Shown here one piece after another: positions 1 to 9,706 of a stretch of DNA of 64,000 nt. Location of the stretch: assembly GCF_000025885.1 (NCBI RefSeq), contig NC_014011.1, positions 1,798,001 through 1,862,000 on the forward strand. Direction: 5' to 3'. The position numbers and the translations under genes were made by a program. Origin of the DNA: Aminobacterium colombiense DSM 12261. Its GTDB lineage: Bacteria; Synergistota; Synergistia; Synergistales; Aminobacteriaceae. Positions within the stretch are counted from its first letter, which is position 1; every line of letters starts with the position of its first letter. Below the pieces are notes generated by a model, which worked only from the letters and a program-made list of their open reading frames with translations, made no database searches and had not been told where the DNA came from.

Positions 1-11
1 TGCCTCCTGCC

Positions 12-1646
12 TTAGCGGATATCTTTTATGTGAGGCCAGTTCTCTATATTCCCGTAGCTGAGCTTGCCGTCAACGAAGGTGTAAAGAGATTCTGTGTCTT
101 TTAATTGCTGTACGGGCATGGTAAAGGGATCCCCGTCTATGATAGTGAAATCGGCAAGATAGCCCTCTTTGATTTTTCCCAGGATATGGCCCATCCCCGC
201 CGCTTCTGGGGGATTGACGGTGTAGATGCGAAGGGCCTGTTCGAGAGTGAGCGTTTCATCTGGATTGAGGTAGCTCAAAGGAGTGCCGTCCATTTCGCTG
301 CGTGCTACGGCCGCCCATATGCCTAACCATGAGTTTGGAAGCTCCATGGGGCAATCACTTGACCCAGTGAGCAACAGGCCTGTTTCGTAGAGGGTTCTAA
401 AATTATACAAATAAGGCAACCGGTCAGAACCAAGGCGTGACGGGGCCATCACCCTGTCTGTGTAAGACTGGGTTGGCTGAATGTCTGCCACAATGGGAAG
501 GGTTTTGAGCTCTTCTATTTGTTCAGGATGGCAGACTATAAGATGGTTGAACCTGAAGGGCAGGGCCGGTTTTTCTATGTTCGAAAGAAGCCGTTTTACA
601 ACCCGGATGCCCTGCTCTATGGCAGCATCGCCGATCATGTGGATCTGAACCTGGATTGAACGGCTGGCGGCGTCATACAGAAGGTTGTAAAGTTCGTCAT
701 CAGAGTAAAGGAGGATTCCTTTTTCATCTGCTTTGTCTGAATAGGGAGAAAGAAGGGCTGCAGTGTGCCCGCCTAAGGATCCATCGAGAAAAACCTTTAA
801 CCCGCCGTAGCGAACCCAGGTATCGCCAAATCCAGTGCGGAATGTAAAGTTTGGAAGGGCGTCATGGTATGTGTTCACCCGAATTGGCAATGCGCCTTCC
901 TCTGCGAGACCCTGAAAGGCAAAAATATCTTCTCCCAAGCCGTATGACCGGGCATCGCTGGCATGAACAGATGTGGTTCCTGTTTTTGCCACGATGAATC
1001 CGGCCTCGGCAACGCCTTTTTGCATCTTTTCGGGAGTCTCATACTCTTCTTCTACACGTCTTAGAAGGGGCATTGCCGCCCGTTCAAAAATATTGCCTGT
1101 GAGTTGGCCAGAACTATCCCGCTCCACTTCATCAGAGGAAAGGTTGGGAGATTGCAGAAGCCCTCCCTTTTCAAGGGCCCAAGTATTGGCTACGTGGGCG
1201 TGGCCGCAATATCGGCTTAGAATAACGGGATGAGGCAGATTTAAAGAATCAAGCACGGAACGGGAGAGTTTTTCGGGTTTTTCCCAGTTCATTTCGTTGT
1301 ATCGAACGCCCCGTATCCATGAACCTGCAGGAACCTGGCGGGCATAGTTTTTAATAGTTTCTAAAAGCTCGTCGAGGGAGCGGATATCCTGAAGATCAAG
1401 ATATAGATTCTGTTTGGCGAAAGCTGTGAAATGAAAGTGAGCATCTGATATACCTGGCATAACAAGATTGCCGTTGAGATGTAACTCAGTGGTTTTTTTA
1501 TTTTCTGCCTTTTTTGCGGCGTTTCTAACTTCCTCTAGGGTACCGACAGCGATAAAACGGTTTCCCTCCACAAGTAACGCCTCTGCAAAGGGCTTATCCG
1601 AATCGCCTGTCCAAACTTTTCCTCCATAGACAAGAAGTTGTTCCAT
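12..1646 (-). CDS. YtcJ-type metal-dependent amidohydrolase (first paralogue)
   Basis: This 545-residue protein belongs to the amidohydrolase_3 (COG1574, YtcJ) group of metal-dependent hydrolases, whose substrates are mostly unknown. Visible marks are an N-terminal strand region with KVWTG, a metal-binding DAHFHF near residue 65-70, FLDGSLGG, HMIGDAAIE and TGSSDCP in the C-terminal barrel half. The start is the ATG at 1646 because TAGGAGGAA lies just upstream; an in-frame earlier start has no ribosome site. It is a paralogue of the hydrolase at 6161-7771 and reads in the same direction as that operon, but a 164-bp repeat element separates it from the operon's last gene. It may be the final gene of that operon or may have its own promoter. 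The substrate cannot be told from sequence. Confidence 0.85.
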   Translation of the reverse strand: MEQLLVYGGKVWTGDSDKPFAEALLVEGNRFIAVGTLEEVRNAAKKAENKKTTELHLNGNLVMPGISDAHFHFTAFAKQNLYLDLQDIRSLDELLETIKNYARQVPAGSWIRGVRYNEMNWEKPEKLSRSVLDSLNLPHPVILSRYCGHAHVANTWALEKGGLLQSPNLSSDEVERDSSGQLTGNIFERAAMPLLRRVEEEYETPEKMQKGVAEAGFIVAKTGTTSVHASDARSYGLGEDIFAFQGLAEEGALPIRVNTYHDALPNFTFRTGFGDTWVRYGGLKVFLDGSLGGHTAALLSPYSDKADEKGILLYSDDELYNLLYDAASRSIQVQIHMIGDAAIEQGIRVVKRLLSNIEKPALPFRFNHLIVCHPEQIEELKTLPIVADIQPTQSYTDRVMAPSRLGSDRLPYLYNFRTLYETGLLLTGSSDCPMELPNSWLGIWAAVARSEMDGTPLSYLNPDETLTLEQALRIYTVNPPEAAGMGHILGKIKEGYLADFTIIDGDPFTMPVQQLKDTESLYTFVDGKLSYGNIENWPHIKDIR

Positions 1647-1758
1647 TATTTTTCCTCCTATCACCATCGTGAGCATCTTACCAAAACTCTATATGATAAG
1701 TATTTGTAGCGTGAATTTTTTAAACATACAATGGATAATAATACCAAAGAGAAGGGAA

Positions 1759-1922
1759 TGGTGCCAGGTCTTGAAAATGTGCAATTGTGTCAGAAGCATG
1801 CTGTAATGGGAATGTTGAGATAAAAGACAGGGGCCGCTCAGATCAACTGAGCAGCCCCTGCTATTACCTGTGTCTTACTCGTGAAACTATACGCTAATGC
1901 ACATTTTCAAGACCTGGCACCA
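1759..1922. mobile_element. Repeat element 1: 164-bp inverted-repeat (MITE/BIME-like) unit
   Basis: Both ends carry the same motif in inverted orientation: GGTGCCAGGTCTTGA... at 1760 and its complement ending at 1921. Inside is a GC-rich hairpin, GGGGCCGCTC / GAGCAGCCCC, at about 1830-1858. The left half is closely similar to element 2 (12465-12635), which shows the two are copies of one unit. The right end overlaps the last codons of the AcoX-type gene. By family knowledge this looks like a non-autonomous element moved by the RAYT at 24636-25490; that link is inference. Confidence 0.85.
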
Positions 1923-3042
1923 CTACGTTATACATTACGTATTCGTTGTACCCCGTAATGAGGCGCATGTAACCAGAAAACTTTTGGTCAATAGAACTGT
2001 CGCCGGTATCTATGAGCAGCGGAGAACCTTCTAAAGCATGAAGCTTTGCCGGCGTGCAGAGAACAAGAATATCGTTACGGGAGAAAAAACGAAGAACTTT
2101 TGAACTTATCTGCTGATTTCCTCGCCCTAGAAGAAAACCTTGTCCCCCGATAGGAGTAATTATGAGCTTTCGCTTTTCGTATTGAGCACAGAGTTTTAAG
2201 AGCGCCTCTTCCGAAAGGTCTTTCTCAACAAGCCGTTTGTTAACAATACAATCGACGCCCAAAAGGGAGTAGTCAAGTTGAAGGACGGTCATTACAGATC
2301 GTGTTGTTGTTCCGGGCCCTATGACATAAAGCGTGTCGGAATTCATTTCGTTGGTAACAACATGGGCCGCTATAGCCTGGTGAAGCGCCTCTTCTGATAT
2401 CGAGCTCCCGGCTTTAAGGCGCTGTACCCTCCTCTTTTCAAAGGGAATTTTGAGGTATCCATAGAGTTTGGCCGTAACAATGCCCTTTCTGAAAAGGTCT
2501 TCATCAATATCCATGACCTCCGCACTTTTTTCCCGTGTTTCGCTACCATTTAAGTACAAGAGTGCCAGCTCTCCCGCCTGTTGGGGGGAGCAGCCAAAAA
2601 CGGCAGAGTGTATTTTTACTCCCGAGGGGATTCCTAATACTGTGAGATTTGTTTTTACACTTTCGTAGATGTCACGGGCTGTGCCGTCCCCTCCTGCAAA
2701 AAGCAGAAGATCTACCTTTTGATCGAGCAGTTCTTTTGCGGCCCTGAGGGTATCATCTCGTGTGGTGTTTTTTTCAGAAACTATCCCTTTCAGGAGGGTC
2801 TGGGTTGAAAAACCCCATTGCTTTGCCACGGTTTCACCCATATCGCCGGGAAAGGTTATAATTTGTATCTGCTCTTTTATACTTAGAAGCTGTTTTAAAG
2901 CCGCAGCGGCACGACCTGGAGAATGGGGGGCGGCTCCCATTTCCAGAGCGCGCGATAATATGCTGAGGCCATCGGTTCCCTTGAGCCCAACCTTGCCACC
3001 CATGCCCGCTATTGGATTTATGATCAGCCCCAGCTTCTTCAT
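1894..3042 (-). CDS. ATP-NAD kinase / AcoX-type kinase family protein
   Basis: The 382-residue product resembles the AcoX branch of ATP-NAD kinases (COG3199). It opens with a Rossmann-like GLIINPIAGMGG segment and carries the kinase motif LLFAGGDGTARD near residue 105-115, plus GTTTRS near 247. In other bacteria AcoX-like genes accompany catabolic operons and their exact role is unsettled. It starts 6 bp after the gcvPB stop, with GAGGAA inside the end of gcvPB, so the two are translationally linked. Oddity: the last eight residues (VPGLENVH) are encoded by the terminal repeat of element 1, so the original C-terminus has probably been replaced or extended. Confidence 0.8.
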   Translation of the reverse strand: MKKLGLIINPIAGMGGKVGLKGTDGLSILSRALEMGAAPHSPGRAAAALKQLLSIKEQIQIITFPGDMGETVAKQWGFSTQTLLKGIVSEKNTTRDDTLRAAKELLDQKVDLLLFAGGDGTARDIYESVKTNLTVLGIPSGVKIHSAVFGCSPQQAGELALLYLNGSETREKSAEVMDIDEDLFRKGIVTAKLYGYLKIPFEKRRVQRLKAGSSISEEALHQAIAAHVVTNEMNSDTLYVIGPGTTTRSVMTVLQLDYSLLGVDCIVNKRLVEKDLSEEALLKLCAQYEKRKLIITPIGGQGFLLGRGNQQISSKVLRFFSRNDILVLCTPAKLHALEGSPLLIDTGDSSIDQKFSGYMRLITGYNEYVMYNVVVPGLENVH

Positions 3043-3048
3043 TTTGAT

Positions 3049-4638
3049 TTATTCCTCTGTTTCTTTTTTCTCAAAGTATCCCTGATATTTTTTATTGTAG
3101 ACCCGCCATGTGATGGCCCATTTTTCCGGATCGTCAAAATACTCATGATGTACATGGTGGATCGTGCTGTTGTGAGGTGCTGTCTTCACAATCTCCGGGT
3201 TTTCGTAAGCTTCCTTCACAATCTGTTCTGTAATGGCAAGGAACTCGTCGAGTTCTTGCTTGGAATAAGATTCCGTAGGTTCGATAGTGAATGGTTCCGG
3301 TACAATCCATGGCTCATGGCTGGTCCAGTAATGAACGCCAAAATCGAACATCCTGTTCTGAACGTCGTTTGTAGTGATGCCTGTTTCTTCTTTTAGTTTC
3401 TGCCAGCTGTAACGAACCTGTTCAATACGATGCTCCCCTTCTGCATAGGGTGCTGACGCTCCCCGAATGGCCAGAATCTTTCTAAACATATAGTTGTTGT
3501 TTAAAACCGCTACTCTGGCAGCCTCTTTAATTCCATCGGCCCCCAAGGCTCTAACCCATGCGTAAGCCTTAAGAATGGCCGAGATGGTTCCGTAGAAGTT
3601 TTTGTTTTTTCCAATGGTATGGGCAAGGTCGTTATTCAAGAAGAAAGCCCCTGTCTCCAGATTCTTTTCTACCACGGGAACAGGAAGGAAGGGCTTCAAC
3701 ATATCGGTAACGCCAACGGCTCCGCTTCCCGGACCGCCGCATCCATGAGGAGCGGAGAAAGTTTTGTGAAGGTTGAAGAAGCAAATGTCAAAACCGGCTT
3801 CCCGGGCCCTGGTAATGCCCATAATGCCGTTGAGGTTGGCCTGGTCGTAACTGCAGAGTCCGCCAACGCTGTGCACCAGGTCTGTGAACTCCTTAATGCG
3901 AGAGTTGTAAATGCCAATGTCTTCAGGGTTTGTAATCATGAGAGCCGCGGTACGTTCCGACACGGCATTTTTAAGGGCTTCGTAATCCGGCCGCCCATCT
4001 GCACCGGGGTAAATGGTGATTACCTTGAAGCCTTTGAGTTTCGCCACAGCTGCATTTGACGGGTGGGAATAGATGGTTGTGATGATTTCATCTTTGGTTT
4101 CCGTCTGTTTGGTATGTTCAACCCAGGCCCTGATAATAGAAATTATCGAATAAAGGGCCTGAGAGCCGCCGCCTGTTTGCAGGGAGAAGGCATCCATGCC
4201 GGAAATGGCTCTCAAGGCATGATCCATGTTATAGATAATTTCGAGAGCTCCCTGAACTGTAGATTCATCCTGATAGGGATGAAGTTTGCTTATTTTGGGA
4301 TTGCGTGCCAATTCTTCATTTATTTTAGGATTATATTTCATGGTGCAGGTTCCTTGCCCAATGTCGATATTAAGATCAGCGCCAAGGTTTTCCTGGGATA
4401 GGCGCAGATAGTGCTTCAACACTCTCATCTGCCCCATTTCAGGAAGATTTGCATAGTCTGAACGAACCATGTGGGAGGGAAGTTTTGCCATAGCATCTTT
4501 TGTGCTGTTCTGAATGCCTTCCTCTATTTCAGGCAAAAGCACTCCTCGCTCACCTGGCGTAGAGAGTTCATAGATAATAGGCTCATCCCATCGAGCCTGA
4601 TGGAAGTCTCTCAGTTTGGTTTGCATATTCATTCCCAT
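3049..4638 (-). CDS. gcvPB: Glycine dehydrogenase (decarboxylating) subunit 2
   Basis: This 529-residue protein is the C-terminal, PLP-binding half of a split glycine cleavage P-protein. It decarboxylates glycine and passes the aminomethyl group to lipoyl-GcvH. The PLP lysine sits in FFNLHKTFSAPHGCGGPG around residue 270. The start at 4638 is chosen for the AAGGAAGG site; a longer frame has no clear site. It follows gcvPA by 19 bp, as usual for two-subunit P-proteins. gcvT, gcvH and lpd are not in this window, and the pair instead sits inside a TRAP/amidohydrolase operon, so it may be fed by a specific imported glycine-yielding compound (inference). Confidence 0.95.
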   Translation of the reverse strand: MGMNMQTKLRDFHQARWDEPIIYELSTPGERGVLLPEIEEGIQNSTKDAMAKLPSHMVRSDYANLPEMGQMRVLKHYLRLSQENLGADLNIDIGQGTCTMKYNPKINEELARNPKISKLHPYQDESTVQGALEIIYNMDHALRAISGMDAFSLQTGGGSQALYSIISIIRAWVEHTKQTETKDEIITTIYSHPSNAAVAKLKGFKVITIYPGADGRPDYEALKNAVSERTAALMITNPEDIGIYNSRIKEFTDLVHSVGGLCSYDQANLNGIMGITRAREAGFDICFFNLHKTFSAPHGCGGPGSGAVGVTDMLKPFLPVPVVEKNLETGAFFLNNDLAHTIGKNKNFYGTISAILKAYAWVRALGADGIKEAARVAVLNNNYMFRKILAIRGASAPYAEGEHRIEQVRYSWQKLKEETGITTNDVQNRMFDFGVHYWTSHEPWIVPEPFTIEPTESYSKQELDEFLAITEQIVKEAYENPEIVKTAPHNSTIHHVHHEYFDDPEKWAITWRVYNKKYQGYFEKKETEE

Positions 4639-4657
4639 GAGTGTTCCTTCCTTTCTT

Positions 4658-6049
4658 TTATGCAAGAATTTCGGCCAGAGCTGTGATGAGCGTATCCATG
4701 TCTTCCTGGGTCACAGTCTCTGTTACGCAGTAGAGGGCACACTCACCGTAGCCGGGGAATATTTTTGAAACGTCAAGGCCGCCAAAAATATTCTTGTCCA
4801 GAAGAGCTTTGTTGATTTTTTGCACCGTTTTTCCAGTACCGTCAAAATTCACAAGGAACTCTTTGAAATGAGCTGTTGATGCAAGAGGAATTTTGACGCC
4901 CGGAAGCTCTTCCATCCTCTTCATGAGGTATTGGCAGCGCACATAAATGCTCTCCCCAAGCTCTTTCATGCCTTTAGGGCCCATAAGGGCTAGGTAGACT
5001 CCTGCGGTGATGCCCCAAAGGGCAGCGGCGGTTCCTACAAATTCCTTTGCGTTCTCCCGTTCGGCAAAGGAGGTACGTTCCCAGGCAACGTCTCCAAACC
5101 CCCATTCTCCATGAGAGGTGGGGGCAATGCCAAAAAGCCGGGATGGATATTCTTTGATAAAGGTTTCATCATCTCGAACCCCCATGAAACCGCCTCTGGC
5201 CCCACCGTAATAGGTGTGCATGCCGAGAGGCTGTATGTCGCCGCACACGATATCAGCGCCGTAACGGGAAGGTGGGGTGAGCAATCCCATGGAGGAAGAA
5301 TCAACCCCTGTGACCATGAGGGCACCGGCGTTATGAAGAATTTCTGCCATTTTTTCGCCGTTGGGATCTATGGTGCCGATAAAAGATGGGTTTTCGAAGT
5401 AAAGAACTGCTGTTTTTGACGAAACAAGACTCTGGAGTTTCTGAAGATCAAGGCAGCCTGTTTTGGGGTCGCATGGAACATAGGCAATAGTGAGATCAGG
5501 GTTGCAGTAGTTTTTTATGACCGACATGGTTTCAGGATGAATATTTTCTGCCACAAGAACCTCCTGTCGGCCTGTAATACGAGCGGCCATTCGAATAGAT
5601 GTAGCGGATGCCTGAGCCCCGTCATATGTGGGGACGTTTACTACATCCATGTCTATAAGCTCGGCCATCATACTTTCATATTCGAAAAGTGCCTGAAATC
5701 TACCATGATCTTCGTAGGGCTCCCCGGCGTAGGCGGTGAGAAACTCAGAACGTTGGTTAACTTCGTCACACACGGCTGGAACGTAGTGGTTCCAGCAACC
5801 TCCGCCAAGAAAACTGATATTTTCAGATATTGTTGCGTTTTTAGAAAGAATCCGTTCGATATGACGCTTCAGCCCTGCCTCGGAGAGAAGAGGGGCAGGA
5901 AGGTCAAGAGGACCTTTAAGTTTAAGCTCTTCAGGAATACATTCAAAAAATTCATCAATGCTTTCTGCTCCTATTTCTTTTAACATTTCTTCTTGAATAT
6001 GAGGAACAGAGTTAGGAATATAAGGATATACAACCTTATTCTTGGCCAT
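4658..6049 (-). CDS. gcvPA: Glycine dehydrogenase (decarboxylating) subunit 1
   Basis: The 463-residue product is the N-terminal half of the split P-protein and forms a heterodimer or heterotetramer with GcvPB. It has the fold-type-I architecture, with SFLGGGCWNHYVP near residue 77 and the glycine-rich QPLGMHTYYGGARGGFMG segment near 265. The start is the ATG at 6049, behind GAGGAGGAA; an upstream in-frame ATG has no site. It lies 111 bp after the stop of the upstream amidohydrolase, a gap large enough for an internal promoter, though none is convincing. Confidence 0.95.
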   Translation of the reverse strand: MAKNKVVYPYIPNSVPHIQEEMLKEIGAESIDEFFECIPEELKLKGPLDLPAPLLSEAGLKRHIERILSKNATISENISFLGGGCWNHYVPAVCDEVNQRSEFLTAYAGEPYEDHGRFQALFEYESMMAELIDMDVVNVPTYDGAQASATSIRMAARITGRQEVLVAENIHPETMSVIKNYCNPDLTIAYVPCDPKTGCLDLQKLQSLVSSKTAVLYFENPSFIGTIDPNGEKMAEILHNAGALMVTGVDSSSMGLLTPPSRYGADIVCGDIQPLGMHTYYGGARGGFMGVRDDETFIKEYPSRLFGIAPTSHGEWGFGDVAWERTSFAERENAKEFVGTAAALWGITAGVYLALMGPKGMKELGESIYVRCQYLMKRMEELPGVKIPLASTAHFKEFLVNFDGTGKTVQKINKALLDKNIFGGLDVSKIFPGYGECALYCVTETVTQEDMDTLITALAEILA

Positions 6050-6160
6050 GAGCTTCCTCCTCTTTCTTGAATTCATGGTGTTCAAAGAATACATATTTTG
6101 ACGATAAACTAATAGTACAAAATACTGATAAGAAACGAATTTGAGATTGCTCTGCGTATT

Positions 6161-7771
6161 TTACTTGCTGATAGTAGGCCAGTCTGTCAAATCGCCAACA
6201 CTTTGAAGCCCATCAACAAATACATATTGAGGGGTAACATCTTTTAATTTCTGGGTGGGCATCCCCCAAATGTCATTGTTTAGAACGACAACGTCTGCTT
6301 TCTTGCCAACTTCCAAAGTTCCAATGTTTTCATACCCCATAGCTTTGTAAGGATTGACAGTGTAAATTTTTAGGGCTTGTTCCAATGTAAGTTTTTCTTT
6401 AGGCGTCCATCCTTCTTCAGGCTTACCGTCGGCGCCAGTGCGATTTACAGCAGCCCACACACCTGTCCACGGGTTGATGGATTCTGCCGGAGTATCGCTC
6501 GAACCTGTCAAAAGCAAACCGCCGTCATAAAGAGAACGCCATGGATAAGCCATTTCAAGACGTTTTTCTCCCAGTCGAGAAGGGGCCATATGCATATCAC
6601 TAGGTAAAAACATGGGTTGAATATCACAGACAACTCTGAGAGATGCCATTCGTTTAATTTGATCCGGCCTGCACAGCTGTGTATGAGCCAAACGAACCGG
6701 CAAAGAATGGGAGGTTGTTCCCCGTTTTGACACAACGTATTCTATAGCGTCAAGTGCCTGATCCAGAGCCCTGTCTCCTATAACATGAATCTGCGCCTGA
6801 ATACCTCTGGACTGACATTCTTCAAGCCAGGCCTTAACTTCGTCAAGGGAATGGTTTAAAAGACCGCAACTTTCCGGATTGTCAGAGTATGGTTCTGTGA
6901 AGGCTGCGGTAGCGGCTCCGAGTGATCCATCCAGAAATGTTTTCCATCCCTGATATTTAACCCAGTCATCACCTAAACCACTTGAAATTGGCAGATTGGG
7001 CATAAAATCGAAATAGGCAAATACTCTTAGTGAAAGACGATTGGCAGCTCTGAGAGACTGGTATACCTCGAGACTCTCTTCAAGACCATAGGAAAAAGCG
7101 CCGCAAGGATGGATCGCTGTTAAGCCATAGGCAGCAATTTCATGGCACTTTTCTGCAACAAGCTCGGTAACTCGCTCTTGAGTGTAGAGACTTTTCTTCA
7201 TTTTTTCCACTACATTAAATCCCGCTTGCTCATGAAGTATGCCGTTGAGTTTGCCGTCAAGTCCTTTTACGGCTCCCTCTATGTCTGCATCTAAGGGAAT
7301 GCCGCATTTCTCCAGCGCATTCGTATTAACCACATTGGTATGGGAACAGATACGGGTTACCACGATAGGATTAGGCAAGTTCAGGGAATCAAGATCTTCC
7401 CGGGTGGGAAGAGCAGGTCTATCCCAATGTGCCTCATTTAATCTGGACGCATACACCCAACTGTCCGAAGTAGAATTCTCAGCGCCTTTTTTTATTCTCT
7501 GCAAGAATTCTTCTTTACTTTTAACATCGCTCAAATCTATAGCTACTTTATATTTGGCAACAGCCGTCAAGTGGAGATGGCTGTCTGTCATGCCTGGAAT
7601 GACTGTTTCTCCCTTGAGTGCAATTTTTTTAGCCTTTGCCGCTTTCGGATGAGATTGCACGCTGCTTTTGCTGCCCACAGCAATTACCTTGTCTCCCCCA
7701 AGAAGAAGCGCTTCTTCTACAGTACCTGCGCCAGTCCAAACTTTGCCGCCCTCTATTAACAAATATTCCAT
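6161..7771 (-). CDS. YtcJ-type metal-dependent amidohydrolase (second paralogue)
   Basis: A 536-residue member of the same COG1574 family as the gene at 12-1646. Shared landmarks are KVWTG at the N-terminus, the metal-binding TDSHLHL near residue 61, FLDGSLGAATAA, HVIGDRALDQ and TGSSDTP. It follows dctM by 42 bp in a TRAP transporter operon and precedes gcvPA, so it probably hydrolyses the imported substrate or a product of it in the cytoplasm (inference). The start at 7771 has AGGGGTG upstream. No signal peptide is seen. Confidence 0.85.
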   Translation of the reverse strand: MEYLLIEGGKVWTGAGTVEEALLLGGDKVIAVGSKSSVQSHPKAAKAKKIALKGETVIPGMTDSHLHLTAVAKYKVAIDLSDVKSKEEFLQRIKKGAENSTSDSWVYASRLNEAHWDRPALPTREDLDSLNLPNPIVVTRICSHTNVVNTNALEKCGIPLDADIEGAVKGLDGKLNGILHEQAGFNVVEKMKKSLYTQERVTELVAEKCHEIAAYGLTAIHPCGAFSYGLEESLEVYQSLRAANRLSLRVFAYFDFMPNLPISSGLGDDWVKYQGWKTFLDGSLGAATAAFTEPYSDNPESCGLLNHSLDEVKAWLEECQSRGIQAQIHVIGDRALDQALDAIEYVVSKRGTTSHSLPVRLAHTQLCRPDQIKRMASLRVVCDIQPMFLPSDMHMAPSRLGEKRLEMAYPWRSLYDGGLLLTGSSDTPAESINPWTGVWAAVNRTGADGKPEEGWTPKEKLTLEQALKIYTVNPYKAMGYENIGTLEVGKKADVVVLNNDIWGMPTQKLKDVTPQYVFVDGLQSVGDLTDWPTISK

Positions 7772-7813
7772 GGTTTAAGCACCCCTTATTTACATATTGA
7801 TTTTCTTGTCAAA

Positions 7814-9124
7814 TTAAATGAGCAACTTCGATAAACCCACAGCTATTTCCGGGAAAAAGGCCAATAAAATGACGGCCAGAATTTGTAGGCCCATGAACGG
7901 CACGCTAGCTGCATAAATATCTGAAATATCAATATCCTTAGGAGTAGCTCCCTTAAGATAAAATAGGCTGAAGCCAAAGGGAGGTGAGATATAAGCCATT
8001 TGAAGCAACATCATAAATACGAGTCCCCACCATAGAGGATCGAAGCCCATTTTTGTCATCAATGGAGAAAGGATTGGAGCTGCAAGCATAATCATGGCTG
8101 TGGGTTCCAAGAACATTCCAAGAAAGAATACAAAAATATTCGCAGCAATGAAAACTCCCCATCGCCCACCAGGAAGGGAGGTCGCAATAGTCATGACAAG
8201 CTGGTTTCCACCTGTTCCGGAAAAGACAGAACCAAAGGCAAGAGCTCCAGCAACAATCCATCCCACCATAGCGGTTATTTCAAGAGTTTCCCATGCTGAC
8301 TCCGCTACCATCTTCCATGTAAGACGGCGGCTCATCACACCAAGCATCAATGCCCCTGCTACGCCAACTCCCGCAGCTTCTGTAGGAGTCGCCGCTCCTG
8401 AAAGGATGGAACCCAAGACAAGGAAAATTAAAATAGTAGGAAGGATAATTCCTTTAGAACTTTTTATTTTTTCTATAAAAGTTGCGCGATCTTCTTCTGG
8501 AAGAGCTGGACAAAAGCCCTTGTCAAGAAATGATCTGGTAAGGATATAGACACAGTAAAGAAAAGCAAGAAAGAGACCGCATGTTATTCCTCCAGCAAAA
8601 AGACCACCGACTGATACTCCCGTTATAGCCCCATAAACCACCATAGTAGTGCTTGGCGGAATAAGCTGTCCAAGGGTTCCTCCCGCAAGAACCGACCCCA
8701 AACTGACTTTTTTATTGTAGCCATATTTCAACATTTGAGGCAAACCGATGAGTCCCAGTCCGATTACACCTGCGGCAACAACACCGGAAACTGCCCCCAA
8801 GATGGCTCCTACCACTATAGTCGTAACAGCCAATCCACCTCGAACGCCTCCAAACCACTTATAACAGGCATCATAGATATCTTCAACAACTCGCGTTTTT
8901 TGCAAAATAAGGGCCATGTAAACAAATAGAACAACAGCTATAAGAGCGAAGTTGTTCATTGTCCCCCATACAGCCGTTGTTAGAAGAGATACGCCGCCAA
9001 AGCCCCAGAGACTCCACGCAAAAATAATACTGATAAAACAGAGAGAAAAAGCAATGGGAATCCCTAAGGCTAAAACCGCAAAAAGAACACCAAACATCGC
9101 AAGAGGTACATATGAAATGGTCAT
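7814..9124 (-). CDS. dctM: TRAP transporter large permease (DctM family)
   Basis: The 436-residue, strongly hydrophobic protein is the large membrane subunit of a tripartite ATP-independent periplasmic transporter, which drives organic-anion uptake with a sodium gradient. Family segments such as GGTLGQLIPPSTTMVVYG near residue 148, and the C-terminal LWWGLVFMMLLQMAYISPPFG, are visible, and length is normal. It begins 15 bp after dctQ with GAAGGAG as ribosome site. With dctP and dctQ it makes a complete system; the neighbouring hydrolases and PpnP hint at a nitrogenous substrate, not proven. Confidence 0.95.
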   Translation of the reverse strand: MTISYVPLAMFGVLFAVLALGIPIAFSLCFISIIFAWSLWGFGGVSLLTTAVWGTMNNFALIAVVLFVYMALILQKTRVVEDIYDACYKWFGGVRGGLAVTTIVVGAILGAVSGVVAAGVIGLGLIGLPQMLKYGYNKKVSLGSVLAGGTLGQLIPPSTTMVVYGAITGVSVGGLFAGGITCGLFLAFLYCVYILTRSFLDKGFCPALPEEDRATFIEKIKSSKGIILPTILIFLVLGSILSGAATPTEAAGVGVAGALMLGVMSRRLTWKMVAESAWETLEITAMVGWIVAGALAFGSVFSGTGGNQLVMTIATSLPGGRWGVFIAANIFVFFLGMFLEPTAMIMLAAPILSPLMTKMGFDPLWWGLVFMMLLQMAYISPPFGFSLFYLKGATPKDIDISDIYAASVPFMGLQILAVILLAFFPEIAVGLSKLLI

Positions 9125-9139
9125 GTTTTCTCCTTCTTT

Positions 9140-9604
9140 TTACTTTCCCCGGCACTCCCGGATTTTTATGCTGAGATTGCGAAAAGATTGCACCATAAGC
9201 AGTAGCGTTCCTACAGGAACAACTGTTTTAAACCACCAGATTGAAGGATTGAATGCTGTTTGATGCATGGATTTTTCACCTATCATAAAGGATTGCCATG
9301 CCCATGGAACGCTGATGTAAATGAGAATAATACAAACGAATAGGATGACACACTCTGAAACAATCTCAAGACGAATTTTACCTTTAGGAGAAAGATATTT
9401 TTCTAAAATATCTACACTTACGTGCTTTTTTCTTGCGTGGCAATACGCTCCTCCCATTATGGCCTGAATACCAAACATAAAAAGAGATATTTCGAAACTC
9501 CAGTCAGGCATGTTGTGAAAGACATATCTCATGAAAGCGCTGTAAACTATAACTACGGCCAAAGGAAGTGTCAGGTAGGCTAATAATTTATTGATCTTTT
9601 CCAT
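9140..9604 (-). CDS. dctQ: TRAP transporter small permease (DctQ family)
   Basis: A 154-residue protein with four hydrophobic segments, typical of the small TRAP membrane subunit that scaffolds DctM. The motif MGGAYCHARKKHVSVDIL between the second and third segments is characteristic of the family. The start at 9604 (MEKINKLL) is preferred because AAAGGAG precedes it and the longer frame would add a hydrophilic leader unlike the family. It sits 102 bp after dctP. Confidence 0.92.
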   Translation of the reverse strand: MEKINKLLAYLTLPLAVVIVYSAFMRYVFHNMPDWSFEISLFMFGIQAIMGGAYCHARKKHVSVDILEKYLSPKGKIRLEIVSECVILFVCIILIYISVPWAWQSFMIGEKSMHQTAFNPSIWWFKTVVPVGTLLLMVQSFRNLSIKIRECRGK

Positions 9605-9706
9605 CAACGGAGATTCTCCTTTCGAGCAATTGCATTGAAAGGCAGAGTGAAGGTTGATCATTAAGAACCCCACCTTCACTCTGTCAAGAACAAAGATTAC
9701 TAATTG

